DNA of 64,000 nucleotides from Thalassospira alkalitolerans. GTDB taxonomy: Bacteria > Pseudomonadota > Alphaproteobacteria > Rhodospirillales > Thalassospiraceae. Of this stretch, positions 44,526 through 53,502 are shown one piece after another. Position numbers and translations under genes: made by a program. The notes under the pieces were generated by a model that was not told the DNA's origin, did not search any database, and saw nothing but the letters and a program-made list of their open reading frames with translations. How positions within the stretch are numbered: position 1 is the first letter of the stretch; every line of letters starts with the position of its first letter. The stretch is taken from assembly GCF_002115745.1 (NCBI RefSeq), contig NZ_JFKB01000004.1:1-64000 (forward strand), given 5' to 3'.

Positions 44526-44975
44526 TTATTTTGTTTCGCTGAAGCGACCCAAGTTGCCAAACAGCTGTTGAAGGATCGTGATTTCCTTGCCAGCTGTTGG
44601 GGTGATGCGATTAGTCGGAATGACCGGTTTCCCGTCTTCCAAATTGTATTCACCGACGATATCGACCCGGTTGCCAGCATCGAAACTGATTAGGACAACC
44701 TTCTGTTCAACAACTTCGGGCTTTAAAAAGGCAATCGTTTCGGTCCGGCGCGAAATGTAAAGCCAAACATTTTCGTCAAATGCTGCAATGCTTGAAGGCG
44801 ACCCCAGCAGATCGGTAACATCCCCCTTGGTCGATTCCCCGATGACGATTTGTTCAAGTGCCTCCGGCTCGGGTGCGTTGCCCCGTGTCGCAATACGCGG
44901 GCTGCAGGCAGAAACCGCGATCAGAGCCAATCCGGCCAGCATAAGAAGGGAAATGCGTGTTGTTCTTGTATACAT
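44526..44975 (-). CDS. bamE: Outer-membrane assembly lipoprotein BamE
   Basis: A 150-residue lipoprotein of the BAM complex. The signal peptide ends in the lipobox VSAC, with Cys24 as the lipidated residue. The SmpA/BamE domain follows, with GESTKGDVTDLLGSPSS and YISRRTETIAFLKP. The ATG at 44975 has a GGTGAG ribosome site; an in-frame GTG at 44984 is an alternative. It is divergent from the bc1 chaperone gene, an arrangement common in the Rhodospirillales. Confidence 0.88.
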   Translation of the reverse strand: MYTRTTRISLLMLAGLALIAVSACSPRIATRGNAPEPEALEQIVIGESTKGDVTDLLGSPSSIAAFDENVWLYISRRTETIAFLKPEVVEQKVVLISFDAGNRVDIVGEYNLEDGKPVIPTNRITPTAGKEITILQQLFGNLGRFSETK

Positions 44976-45138
44976 GGAACTCACCAGAGCGATCCGCTAG
45001 TTGAAGTCAATAAGGAATTGCCTTGAGTTTCAGCGCAGGGCGCATGATATTGCCGGGCAATGGTGGGGCGGAACCGCCCCGGGAAATTTACGGCATTCTG
45101 CGTGCCATGGCAGGAAAGTCAACGAAGGAGTGTTGCTG

Positions 45139-45690
45139 TTGTTCGGCTGGCTAAAGAAAAAAGACCGCAAACAAAGTGCTGCCTTTGCGCTTTATTCTGC
45201 ATTGGTAAGTCAGGCGCGTCAGCCCGCATTCTATACGCGCCTTGGCGTTGCCGATACAATGGAAGGCCGTTTCGACCTGATTCTGGTGCATGCCTTCATA
45301 CTGTTTCGTCGTTTAAAAAAAGATGAAAACAGTCGCGAATTGGCACAGGTGATTTTTGACGTCATGTTTGCTGATCTTGATCAAAATATGCGAGAAATGG
45401 GAATTGGTGATGTCGGGATTCTTAAACGGATCCGGAAGATGTCAGAATCGTATCATGGCCGTATTGTTGCTTATGAAGAGGGCGCTCAATCAGGCGCAAT
45501 TGAACTGGCCGCCGCACTAAAACGAAATCTTTACGCAGATACCGAGGTCACGGATGCGCAGCTGATGGCCATGGTTGGCTATATCAATGATGCGCTTTCT
45601 GAGCTCGACAAACAGAATTCACAGAATTTGCACAGTGGTGTTGTTTACTTTCCGGACGTTTCGGAATTCATCGTAGCCAAAGCAGAATAG
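45139..45690 (+). CDS. Ubiquinol-cytochrome c chaperone (Cbp3-like)
   Basis: A 183-residue protein of the ubiquinol-cytochrome c chaperone family, which helps cytochrome b mature in complex III. The segments ALYSALVSQARQPAFYTRLGVADTMEGRFD and VIFDVMFADLDQNMREMGIGDVGI are diagnostic. The TTG at 45139 is chosen because a GAAGGAG ribosome site ends 8 bp before it; other non-ATG starts at 45001, 45130 and 45133 are in frame. The preceding 40 codons look non-coding. YceD follows 12 bp later. Confidence 0.85.
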   Translation: MFGWLKKKDRKQSAAFALYSALVSQARQPAFYTRLGVADTMEGRFDLILVHAFILFRRLKKDENSRELAQVIFDVMFADLDQNMREMGIGDVGILKRIRKMSESYHGRIVAYEEGAQSGAIELAAALKRNLYADTEVTDAQLMAMVGYINDALSELDKQNSQNLHSGVVYFPDVSEFIVAKAE

Positions 45691-45702
45691 AAAGACGCCA
45701 AA

Positions 45703-46278
45703 ATGCCTAAACAAATTACCCCAGAATTTTCCCGCATCGTCAAAACTGACGAGCAAGTAGCAAAAAAGAACAAGATCAGTATCGAAGCAAACGAAAAAGA
45801 GCGCGTAGCGCTTGCCGAACGTTTTGAACTGGTTGCCATCAATAGCCTGACGGCAGAGCTGACCATTACGACTGCCGGGAATGGCGAAGTTACACTTCGT
45901 GGGCCATTGCATGCTGATATCGTTCAGCGTTGTGTTACGACCCTCGAACCGGTTCCGGAACTTGTTGATGACGAAGTCGAGGTCCTGTTCTCGCCGCATA
46001 TTTCAGAAGAGGATCTGCCGTCTAATCCTGATGATCTGGATGACCTGTCTGAAGAAGAACTGATGGCATTGCTGGATCAGCCCGAACCGCTTGTCGATGG
46101 CAAGATTGATGTTGGCGAAGTTGTTTCGCAATATCTGGCAGTCGCAATGAACCCTTATCCCCGTACGGATGGGGCTGAAATGCCCGACGAAGCAGGTGCC
46201 AAAGACGAGGTTGAAGAACGTCCAAATCCCTTTGCCAAACTCGCCGGTCTCAAGGAACAACTTGAGAAGAAAAACTAG
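45703..46278 (+). CDS. YceD-family protein (DUF177)
   Basis: A 191-residue acidic protein of the YceD family. The C-terminal half has the typical DGKIDVGEVVSQYLAVAMNPYPR segment and the N-terminal half a beta-rich domain. In many bacteria the gene precedes rpmF and plsX; here rpmF is absent and plsX follows after 262 bp. From recall, YceD aids 23S rRNA processing in plants and bacteria. It probably forms an operon with the upstream chaperone gene. Confidence 0.88.
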   Translation: MPKQITPEFSRIVKTDEQVAKKNKISIEANEKERVALAERFELVAINSLTAELTITTAGNGEVTLRGPLHADIVQRCVTTLEPVPELVDDEVEVLFSPHISEEDLPSNPDDLDDLSEEELMALLDQPEPLVDGKIDVGEVVSQYLAVAMNPYPRTDGAEMPDEAGAKDEVEERPNPFAKLAGLKEQLEKKN

Positions 46279-46540
46279 ATAGCCATTTTGGTTGCGTGTT
46301 TCGTCATGTAATATATCGCGAAAGAGCCGGTCTTTACTGGCATTTTACGATTTTGACTGAAAATGCCGACCATAAGCCGGACGGGGATGGCTTTGGATTG
46401 CACATCGGCTTTACCTTGTGTCGGGCTGAGAATTCCGGTAATTACGGGCGTTCTGGCATGCCGAAGACAAGTTTCGCCGATTGGCAAGCCTGCCGGTAAA
46501 TCCCGGTTCAGATATTTTAGAACAACCATAAGAGAATACA

Positions 46541-47617
46541 TTGCCTGAACAGGTCTGCATATCACTTGACGCGATGGGAGGAGACCACGCGCCCGAGATG
46601 GTCGTAGCGGGTGCTGAAATAGCCCTGAAACGGTTGCCTCATCTTAAATTTTTGATGTTTGGGGATGAAGCGCGCCTAAAGCCGCTACTCGCCAAATATC
46701 CAGGGCTCGAAGCTGTCAGTGAAATCCGTCATGCCTCGCAGGAAGTAACGATGGATGACAAACCATCCGTCGCCCTTCGCCAACGCCGCGATTCCAGCAT
46801 GCGACTTGCTATCAATGCTGTGAAAGAAGGCGATGCTCAAGGCGTAATTTCAGCCGGGAATACCGGTGCGCTAATGGCTATGGCGAAATTCGTCCTTAAA
46901 ACGGTTCGCGGTATCGATCGTCCTGCCATTGCCACCTATATGCCGACCCAGCGCGGCGAAACGGTAATGCTTGATCTTGGCGCCAATATCGAATGCGACG
47001 AAAATAACCTGGTACAGTTTGCTTTGATGGGCGAGGTGTTTGCACGCATCTTGTTTGGTATTGAAAAACCGTCTGTCGGTTTGCTTAATGTCGGGATCGA
47101 GGAATTAAAGGGCAACGAGTCTGTCAAAAAGGCTGCTGCAATCCTTCGTGAAATTGATCTCCCAATCCGTTTTGAAGGTTTCGTCGAAGGAGACGATCTT
47201 GCCAAGGGGACGGTTGACGTGATCGTTACCGATGGCTTTACCGGTAACGTTGCGCTTAAGACTGCTGAAGGTACAGCGCGACTGCTGGTTCATTTCCTGC
47301 GTGAGACCTTTAAAAGTTCGTTCTGGGCAAAGATCGGCTATCTTCTTGCGCGTCGTTCTTTGCAGCGTTTCCGTGAACGTATGGATCCTCGTCGCTATAA
47401 CGGGGCGATGTTGCTGGGCCTGAATGGTATCGCGGTCAAAAGCCACGGTGGTACCGATGCGCTTGGGTTTTCTAATGCCATTGGTGTTTGCCACGATCTG
47501 ATAGCCAATCGGCTTAACGAGACGATCAAGGCAGAATTGACAGCATTTGAACAAGCCATGTCAAAGGCCCCGATCAACGAAGAGGTCGTTGCAATCGCAG
47601 CAGGCCAATCTGACTGA
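46541..47617 (+). CDS. plsX: Phosphate acyltransferase PlsX
   Basis: PlsX (358 residues) makes acyl-phosphate from acyl-ACP for phospholipid synthesis. Diagnostic segments are SLDAMGGDHAPEMVV at the N terminus, GVISAGNTGALMAMA near residue 100 and VDVIVTDGFTGNVALKTAEG near residue 226. The start is TTG at 46541, since no ATG precedes the DAMGGD segment in frame; a weak AGAGAA ribosome site is nearby. The plsX-fabH-ihfA-merR order is typical for alphaproteobacteria. Confidence 0.95.
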   Translation: MPEQVCISLDAMGGDHAPEMVVAGAEIALKRLPHLKFLMFGDEARLKPLLAKYPGLEAVSEIRHASQEVTMDDKPSVALRQRRDSSMRLAINAVKEGDAQGVISAGNTGALMAMAKFVLKTVRGIDRPAIATYMPTQRGETVMLDLGANIECDENNLVQFALMGEVFARILFGIEKPSVGLLNVGIEELKGNESVKKAAAILREIDLPIRFEGFVEGDDLAKGTVDVIVTDGFTGNVALKTAEGTARLLVHFLRETFKSSFWAKIGYLLARRSLQRFRERMDPRRYNGAMLLGLNGIAVKSHGGTDALGFSNAIGVCHDLIANRLNETIKAELTAFEQAMSKAPINEEVVAIAAGQSD

Positions 47618-47659
47618 CACTGTCCCACTATTCCCCTTAAAACTGGCGGTTCTTGAATC

Positions 47660-48631
47660 ATGACTGTTCGTTCTCGCATCATTGGTTGCGGCTCCTACCT
47701 TCCGTCGAATGTTTTAACCAATGAAGAATTGGCTAAACGTGTTGATACGTCGGATGAATGGATTGTTACCCGGACCGGGATCCGCCAGCGTCATATTGCC
47801 GCCGACGGTGAAATGACAAGCGACCTCGCTGTGGCAGCAGCGACACAGGCGATGGAACATGCCGGCGTTACGGCGGCTGATATCGATATGATCATTGTTG
47901 CAACGGCAACGCCGGATAATACTTTTCCAGCAACCGCAACCAAGGTACAGAACCGTCTGGGTGTTGTTGGCTTTGCCTTCGACATTCAGGCTGTTTGCTC
48001 TGGCTTTGTTTATGCGCTGACGACCGCGGACATGTATATTCGTAACGGTCAGGTCAAAACAGTGCTGATCATCGGTGCCGAAACATTTTCGCGCATTCTT
48101 GACTGGCAAGATCGCCGGACCTGCGTTCTGTTTGGTGACGGGGCTGGTGCGGTTGTTGTTCAAGCTGTCGAAGGGCAGGGCACTATTGAGGATCAGGGGA
48201 TCCTTGCCAGCCGCCTGCATTCGGATGGTGGGAAATACAACCTGCTTTATGTCGACGGGGGGCCATCATCGACCCAAACCGTCGGCCACCTGCAGATGGA
48301 AGGCAAGGAAGTCTTCCGTCATGCCGTGACGAATCTTGCCGGTGTTATTCGCGAAGTTCTTGCCGATACAGGACTGGAACCGGCTGATATTGACTGGCTT
48401 GTGCCACATCAGGCCAATCGCCGTATTCTTGACAGCACTGCCAGAAAATTCGGGATTTCCGAAGATAAGGTTGTGATCACCGTTGACCGCCACGCCAATA
48501 CATCGGCAGCATCGATTCCATTGGCCTTGACCGAAGCTGTACATGACGGCCGGATCAAGCGTGGCGACATTGTCATTTTAGAAGCAATGGGTGGCGGGTT
48601 CACATGGGGTGCTTCCTTGATTCGTTGGTAA
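47660..48631 (+). CDS. fabH: 3-Oxoacyl-ACP synthase III
   Basis: FabH (323 residues) starts fatty-acid chains from acetyl-CoA and malonyl-ACP. The catalytic Cys113 lies in [10 protein letters not shown], the His in VPHQANRRI (about residue 250) and the Asn in [15 protein letters not shown] (about residue 280). The C-terminal GGGFTWGA is conserved. It lies 42 bp after plsX. Confidence 0.97.
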   Translation: MTVRSRIIGCGSYLPSNVLTNEELAKRVDTSDEWIVTRTGIRQRHIAADGEMTSDLAVAAATQAMEHAGVTAADIDMIIVATATPDNTFPATATKVQNRLGVVGFAFDIQAVCSGFVYALTTADMYIRNGQVKTVLIIGAETFSRILDWQDRRTCVLFGDGAGAVVVQAVEGQGTIEDQGILASRLHSDGGKYNLLYVDGGPSSTQTVGHLQMEGKEVFRHAVTNLAGVIREVLADTGLEPADIDWLVPHQANRRILDSTARKFGISEDKVVITVDRHANTSAASIPLALTEAVHDGRIKRGDIVILEAMGGGFTWGASLIRW

Positions 48632-48786
48632 GGCATTTTTGGGGCAGCAACATCAGTCAAAAACAATGCTTTTGCTTAAAAAACACAACATTCTGCCGTA
48701 AAGCAGTGTATCCTGTTGATATTGACTGATTTCGCTACCAGATATAGCCTTGTGTATAGATTCCCGTTTTAAGGAGGCGGCCTGTT

Positions 48787-49077
48787 ATGTCGGAAGCTAC
48801 GATTACCCGTGCGGATCTCGCCGAAGCCGTTTATCAGGAAGTTGGCCTGTCCCGAAATGAGTCCGCCCAGTTACTGGAAACGGTACTCGACGAAATTTCT
48901 TCTGCATTGATCAAAGACGAAGTCGTCAAGATCTCTTCGTTTGGCAGTTTTTCCGTTCGCCAGAAAGGGCAGCGCATCGGGCGTAATCCCAAGACGGGCG
49001 AGGAAGTGCCAATCCTTCCGCGCAAAGTACTTGTGTTCCGGCCGTCACAGGTCCTTAAAGGGCACATTAACGCTTAA
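48787..49077 (+). CDS. ihfA: Integration host factor, alpha subunit
   Basis: IhfA (96 residues) bends DNA as a heterodimer with IhfB. The HU/IHF fold has the DNA-intercalating arm [22 protein letters not shown] with the proline near residue 65. The ATG follows TTTTAAGGAGGCGG, a strong ribosome site. It is 11 bp ahead of a MerR-family gene. Confidence 0.95.
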   Translation: MSEATITRADLAEAVYQEVGLSRNESAQLLETVLDEISSALIKDEVVKISSFGSFSVRQKGQRIGRNPKTGEEVPILPRKVLVFRPSQVLKGHINA

Positions 49078-49088
49078 GAACTGAACTC

Positions 49089-49568
49089 ATGAAAAATAAC
49101 TTGGGGGCTGTGGCGGAAAACCGCCGCACAGCAAAATCTGACTCTGCGTTTCGTACAATTAGCGAGGCAGCAAAGGAACTGGGCCTGCAGCAGCATGTCC
49201 TGCGTTTTTGGGAATCCAAGTTCCCCCAGATAAAGCCTATGAAGCGTGCGGGCGGACGCCGTTATTACCGCCCGGAAGATCTGATTCTTTTGGCTGATAT
49301 CCGCACTTTGCTTCATGATCAGGGCTACACCATCAAGGGTGTCCAAAAGTTACTTGATCAGCACAAAGGCAAACTGCCATCCGAGATTGCGGTTACTTCG
49401 CTTGCAGAGACGGCCAATGCGTCGTCAGCGGATAGCCCGAATACTGGTGTTGCAGCCAATGCTTCGTTCAAAACAGACAAATTGATGCTGACGAACCTTT
49501 TGGGTGAATTGGAAAGCCTGCAAGGCATCCTAAAGTTGACCCTTCAAGACATCAAAAAAAATCCGTAA
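49089..49568 (+). CDS. MerR-family transcriptional regulator
   Basis: A 159-residue regulator. Residues 18-85 form a MerR winged helix ([39 protein letters not shown]). The C-terminal half ([23 protein letters not shown]) is a short helical segment with no metal-binding cysteines, so it is not a metal sensor. It always follows ihfA in alphaproteobacteria by recall, but its target is unknown. No ribosome site stronger than GAACTC is seen. Confidence 0.9.
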   Translation: MKNNLGAVAENRRTAKSDSAFRTISEAAKELGLQQHVLRFWESKFPQIKPMKRAGGRRYYRPEDLILLADIRTLLHDQGYTIKGVQKLLDQHKGKLPSEIAVTSLAETANASSADSPNTGVAANASFKTDKLMLTNLLGELESLQGILKLTLQDIKKNP

Positions 49569-49591
49569 AAACCATTTGCGTCTTTGGACTT

Positions 49592-49615
49592 GCGCGGCTA
49601 TTTATCGAGCCGCGC
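49592..49615. repeat. GC-rich inverted repeat before tRNA-Pro
   Basis: Perfect 8-bp arms GCGCGGCT and AGCCGCGC enclose an 8-base loop, 21 bp before the tRNA. There is no T-run, so it is not a standard terminator; it may stabilise the merR mRNA end or lie in the tRNA promoter. Confidence 0.4.
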
Positions 49616-49636
49616 CAAACGGCGCATTCTTACGGT

Positions 49637-49713
49637 CGGAGCGTGGCGCAGCCTGGTAGCGCACCTGCATGGGGTGCAGGGGGTCGGAGGTTCGAATCCT
49701 CTCGCTCCGACCA
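49637..49713 (+). tRNA. tRNA-Pro (anticodon GGG)
   Basis: A complete 77-nt cloverleaf with encoded CCA. Acceptor arms CGGAGCG and CGCTCCG pair fully. The D arm is GCGC/GCGC, the anticodon stem CCTGC/GCAGG with loop ATGGGGT, giving anticodon GGG and G37 as expected of tRNA-Pro. The T arm is GGAGG-TTCGAAT-CCTCT. No integrase or direct repeat of the 3' end is seen nearby. Confidence 0.97.
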
Positions 49714-49779
49714 TTTAAATCTTCCCATCATTTATCAACGATCTGACCTTTGGTCGCAATTTCCCTGCGGATGTGCGAT

Positions 49780-50013
49780 TTAATTGTCGTTTGTCGTGTT
49801 AATCACGCGTCGACCTTCATCGGTCAATCTACAGATCAGCCAATCAGGTTTTATCGGGTTCTCAAACCATGGAGCAGCCCATCCGCGATCAATGCAGCTT
49901 CGGACTGTCTTGTCGCTGATTTGTTTGCCATTGGTATCAAATAGTGGCAACTTTCCACCTGGCTGGCTCAGGCCGCGACGCAGCCAATCTTGTTGAACCT
50001 GTGTCGGTTTCAC
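49780..50013 (-). CDS. Small protein of unknown function
   Basis: A 77-residue protein starting at GTG (50013), with a GGGGGAAAAAGG ribosome region. The segments DWLRRGLSQPGGKLPLFDTNGKQI and SCIDRGWAAPWFENPIKPDWLICRLTDEGRRV look like a small winged-helix-type fold, with a WF-N-P turn and a final TDEGR strand. I do not recognise a named family. It lies alone between tRNA-Pro and cutA. The codon pattern looks genuine. Confidence 0.65.
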   Translation of the reverse strand: MKPTQVQQDWLRRGLSQPGGKLPLFDTNGKQISDKTVRSCIDRGWAAPWFENPIKPDWLICRLTDEGRRVINTTNDN

Positions 50014-50133
50014 CTTTTTCCCCCGTCATGGCGCTCTGCGGACTGGTTAATTGAGGTCCATCATGGCGCGATATGATGATGAGCTATATATTGCAGCCAA
50101 GTGTGACGGATAATCAACCTCGGAGCAATCACC

Positions 50134-50490
50134 ATGACGGCAAAGGCTTTTGACCAAAGTGACATGGTCTTTCTTTACGTGACGGTGCCCGATATGGAAG
50201 TTGCGCGTCTGATCGGTGGTGGTGCCGTGCGTGAAAGACTGGCAGCATGTGCAAATATTCTTCCGCAGATGACGGCGATTTATGAATGGAACGGTGACGT
50301 CGAAGAAGAAGACGAATTCGTTGTTATCTTGAAAACCGCTCCGACCAAGGCCGCCGAACTTGCTGGATGGGTTAGTGATCACCATCCCTATGATGTTCCC
50401 TGTATCCTTGAAGTTCCATTGGGCAGGGGTAATGGCCCCTATGTCGAATGGTTACAGGGGCAGGTTCGGACTGACCCTGCTGTGAATTGA
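50134..50490 (+). CDS. cutA: Divalent-cation tolerance protein CutA
   Basis: A 118-residue CutA1 trimer subunit. The core VTVPDMEVARLIGGGAVRERLAACANI and YEWNGDVEEEDEFVVILKT fit the family, with the C-terminal VPCILEVPLGRGNGPYVEWL. The fold is PII-like. A role in copper tolerance has been proposed in E. coli but not confirmed for the family. The next gene begins within about 60 bp. Confidence 0.93.
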   Translation: MTAKAFDQSDMVFLYVTVPDMEVARLIGGGAVRERLAACANILPQMTAIYEWNGDVEEEDEFVVILKTAPTKAAELAGWVSDHHPYDVPCILEVPLGRGNGPYVEWLQGQVRTDPAVN

Positions 50491-50550
50491 TTGCATCAAC
50501 CGCACTTGGTCCCTAGGATGAACAAAATTTTCCATTTCACGAAGAGACCA

Positions 50551-51117
50551 ATGAACCAGTTTACAAAACTTGCCCTGGAAATGGGGCCCTTGATCCTTTT
50601 TTTCACTATAAATGCCACAACTAACAATCTGATGACGGCAACGGCCACCTTTGTGGCGGCAACAGTTGTCGCCCTTGTGGTTTCTTTCGTGATTGCCCGT
50701 ACCATTCCGGTCATGCCGTTAATTGGCGGTGCTTTTGTGATCGTTTTCGGCGGACTGACCCTTTATCTGGACAATGATCTTTTCATCAAGATCAAGCCAA
50801 CAATTGTTAATCTGCTGTTTGCATCGATCCTGTTTGGCGGGTTGTTGGCGGGTAAACTTTTCTTAAAGCTGGTACTGGAAAGTGCGTTCAAGGCGACGGA
50901 CGAGGGATGGCGCATACTGACATGGCGCTGGAGCCTTTTTTTCGTCGTGCTTGCCGTGGTCAATGAAATTGTCTGGCGCAATTTTTCGACCGATACTTGG
51001 GTTGCCTTCAAAGTATGGGGGATCATGCCCCTAACCATGTTGTTTGGCATGGCACAGGTGCCAATCCTGATGAAGCATCAGCTGCCAGAAGAAGAGGGCG
51101 GTTCAACGGCCGCCTGA
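50551..51117 (+). CDS. yciB: Inner-membrane protein YciB (septation protein A)
   Basis: A 188-residue membrane protein with five to six helices. The segments MGPLILFFTINA and FGGLLAGKLFLKLVLESAFKATDEGWRILTWRWSLFFVVLAVVNEIVWRNFSTDTWVAFKVWG in parts match the YciB/IspZ family, linked to cell-envelope and septum formation. The ATG at 50551 matches family length; in-frame starts at 50491 (TTG) and 50518 (ATG) would add a basic N terminus. A strong terminator follows. Confidence 0.9.
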   Translation: MNQFTKLALEMGPLILFFTINATTNNLMTATATFVAATVVALVVSFVIARTIPVMPLIGGAFVIVFGGLTLYLDNDLFIKIKPTIVNLLFASILFGGLLAGKLFLKLVLESAFKATDEGWRILTWRWSLFFVVLAVVNEIVWRNFSTDTWVAFKVWGIMPLTMLFGMAQVPILMKHQLPEEEGGSTAA

Positions 51118-51132
51118 TTATCGCAAAAACCG

Positions 51133-51161
51133 AAGGGCAGGATTTCAATCCTGCCCTTTTT
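51133..51161. terminator. Bidirectional terminator
   Basis: AAGGGCAGGATT pairs with AATCCTGCCCTT, followed by T-run (57-61). It separates the convergent yciB and ispDF genes; A-rich bases on the left suit the minus-strand direction less well. Confidence 0.85.
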
Positions 51162-51258
51162 AAATTTTGTGCCACGTCCTGAAATACGTTGTCACTCCAA
51201 GAAGACAATTATGTCAAAGCCAGGCACAATTCTGCATGTCTTGTTATTTTACGGTCCT

Positions 51259-52452
51259 CTATGTCATCGGCAGGGCAACACTGACAGCAGCTTGCGCTGC
51301 AATACCTTCCGCGCGTCCGGTAAATCCAAGTCGCTCTGTCGTGGTGGCTTTGACATTGACCCGTTCAACATCAATCCCAAGAATTTCGGCAACCTTTGCA
51401 CGCATCGCTGAGGTGTGCGGCCCGATCTTGGGGCGTTCACAAATCAGCGTGATATCCACATTGACAATCCTTCCGCCACGTTCCCGGATCAGATTGACCG
51501 CGTGATGAACGAATTGATCTGATGCCGCACCTTTCCACTTCATATCTGATGGTGGAAAATGTTGTCCGATATCACCGGCACCGATTGCACCAAGCAAGGC
51601 GTCAGTCAGGGTGTGCAAACCAACATCCGCATCGGAATGGCCATCCAGTCGTGCTGAATGCGGAACGTTGACGCCACATAGAATGCAATGATCCCCCGGT
51701 GCAAAGCGATGGACGTCAAACCCTGTGCCGGTCCGAAACTCTTCACGGATCATATTCGTGTCTTCCTTTGTTTCTGGATCATTTTTAAGCCAGTCACGGG
51801 CACGTCCGATGTCATCACGTCGCGTGATTTTGTCATTTGTCACGGCCCCTTCGACGCAAACCACATCAAGGTGCAATTGCTCAAGCAGGGCCGCATCATC
51901 GGTAAATTCACGACCTTCAAATTGTCGATGGGCATCAAGGATTGTTTCATAACGAAATCCTTGTGGTGTTTGGGCCCGATGTAGCTGTTCACGCGAAACG
52001 GTGCGATCAATCACACCGTTATTGTCAGTCTGTTTGATGGTATCCAGAACAGGCAGGGTCGGGATTGCGCCGTGATGGTTTGCAAGCGCGGCAACAACAC
52101 GGGTGATGACGTCGTCTGAAATGCCAGGACGAGCCGCATCATGGATCAGGACATAATCCGGATTTTCACTTTCCAGCGATTTTAAACCATTTAGAACAGA
52201 TTGTTGTCGCGTTGCACCGCCAACCACCGGATTTGGTAACGACATTCCCGAAACTGCCGTATTGTACCAATCCTGATGATCGGGGTTATAGACGACCCGG
52301 ATCAATTCAATCGGCATGTGGCGTATAAAACTGTCGATGCAGTGACGCAACAGTGGCTTTCCACCAAGCAAATGATATTGTTTTGGTATTGGGTCACCAA
52401 ATCTGTTACCGCTGCCTGCTGCAACGATGACAACTGCGATTTTTTTGGTCAT
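51259..52452 (-). CDS. ispDF: Bifunctional IspD/IspF isoprenoid enzyme
   Basis: A 397-residue fusion of two MEP-pathway enzymes. Residues 1-235 are IspD (CDP-ME synthase), with the CTP loop [16 protein letters not shown]. Residues 240-397 are IspF (MECDP synthase), with the metal ligands Asp-x-His in GTGFDVHRF and the [19 protein letters not shown] motif. The IspE step that lies between them is coded elsewhere. IspDF fusions are known in alphaproteobacteria and Campylobacterota. The ATG at 52452 is preferred to 52524. It is divergent from the CcsA-type gene. Confidence 0.95.
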   Translation of the reverse strand: MTKKIAVVIVAAGSGNRFGDPIPKQYHLLGGKPLLRHCIDSFIRHMPIELIRVVYNPDHQDWYNTAVSGMSLPNPVVGGATRQQSVLNGLKSLESENPDYVLIHDAARPGISDDVITRVVAALANHHGAIPTLPVLDTIKQTDNNGVIDRTVSREQLHRAQTPQGFRYETILDAHRQFEGREFTDDAALLEQLHLDVVCVEGAVTNDKITRRDDIGRARDWLKNDPETKEDTNMIREEFRTGTGFDVHRFAPGDHCILCGVNVPHSARLDGHSDADVGLHTLTDALLGAIGAGDIGQHFPPSDMKWKGAASDQFVHHAVNLIRERGGRIVNVDITLICERPKIGPHTSAMRAKVAEILGIDVERVNVKATTTERLGFTGRAEGIAAQAAVSVALPMT

Positions 52453-52567
52453 AAATGTGATGCCGTGACTTGTCTGAATTGCGCCGCAGGCTATCTTTCT
52501 GGAGTGACTTTGCCAAGTCGCCATTTATCCGTTCTTATGATGTAAACGCCCTCAGGCTGGATCCGAC

Positions 52568-53374
52568 ATGCTTGCTGCTGCCATACATATTTTGTGTCTG
52601 TTGCCATTGACCGTGCAAATCATGCGCCGTGACCCACAACGTGACATCTGGTTGTTTGCATCCGTTTGTATTGCGGCTGTCGGGACTGTCATTGTGCTGG
52701 GCCTAAGCGGTGAGGAACTTCAATCACGCGGCTTTACAGCAGCGTTGCATTGGTCGGAACTGTCTGTAATCCTTATTTTCGGCGGCCTTGCAATGTGTAA
52801 GGGCCCCAAACAAATTTGGCGTCTTGCCGGCTATATTGGCGCCTATTTGGTTTTGTTTGGTGGGGTCGCGGCCGTCTTTAATATGTTTGAACCGTTTTCG
52901 TCGGGGACCGTTACAGAACCTGTTTTGTATTCCGGTTGGCTTTGGGTACATATCGGAACATCTCTTGTAACCTACGCACTTGTGACATTGGCGGCAATTG
53001 CAGCCATGGCTTATGTCGTGCAGGAAGATGCACTGAAAAACCGGCGCCCGACCCGCTGGAGCCGCCGCCTGCCGCCGTTGCGTGATAGTGAATATATGCT
53101 GGTAGGGTTCCTGAAATGGTCAGCCTGGGTGCTGATCGTTGGTATCTTTACCGGTTTTGCCTTACGTCAGGTCGAAGGTCAGTCTCTTTTCTATATTGAT
53201 CACAAGATGTTGCTAACTCTTCTGGGATTCGCAGTCATCAGCACCCTGATCCTTATTCACGAAAAGTCGACCCTGCGCGGTCGCATGGCGGTGCGGTTTG
53301 TTCTTGGGGCATGGTTACTTCTGACCTTGGCGTTTCCGGGCGTCCGTTTTGTTTCGGCTTATTTAATCGGCTGA
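52568..53374 (+). CDS. Cytochrome c assembly-type membrane protein (CcsA/YpjD-like)
   Basis: A 268-residue membrane protein with about eight helices. SGWLWVHIGTSLVTYALVTLAAIAA contains the conserved His and the family core, and the final helices (IDHKMLLTLLGFAVISTL) carry a second His. It belongs to the CcmC/CcsA/HemX superfamily, most like YpjD, whose role is not settled. No cytochrome c maturation genes lie near, so a heme role here is unproven. Confidence 0.82.
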   Translation: MLAAAIHILCLLPLTVQIMRRDPQRDIWLFASVCIAAVGTVIVLGLSGEELQSRGFTAALHWSELSVILIFGGLAMCKGPKQIWRLAGYIGAYLVLFGGVAAVFNMFEPFSSGTVTEPVLYSGWLWVHIGTSLVTYALVTLAAIAAMAYVVQEDALKNRRPTRWSRRLPPLRDSEYMLVGFLKWSAWVLIVGIFTGFALRQVEGQSLFYIDHKMLLTLLGFAVISTLILIHEKSTLRGRMAVRFVLGAWLLLTLAFPGVRFVSAYLIG

Positions 53375-53502
53375 TTGCCCGGTCAAGGCACCTAACCACT
53401 TTTCTTGTAAAGCAGGCTATATTCGACAATTCGCTTAGAGTTGTTGCAACGCCGCGCCAGTTTCATTAATCTGCCCAAGTTTTAGGCAATCGGATTTCCT
53501 TC

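Noticed and set aside
46275-46565. A 96-codon minus-strand frame between yceD and plsX, and the idea that rpmF lies here
   Set aside because: No ribosome site and no L32 zinc ribbon. The 262 bp look like plain promoter sequence.
49637-50490. tRNA-Pro as an integration site of a genomic island
   Set aside because: No integrase, no repeat of the tRNA 3' end nearby, and core genes resume at once.
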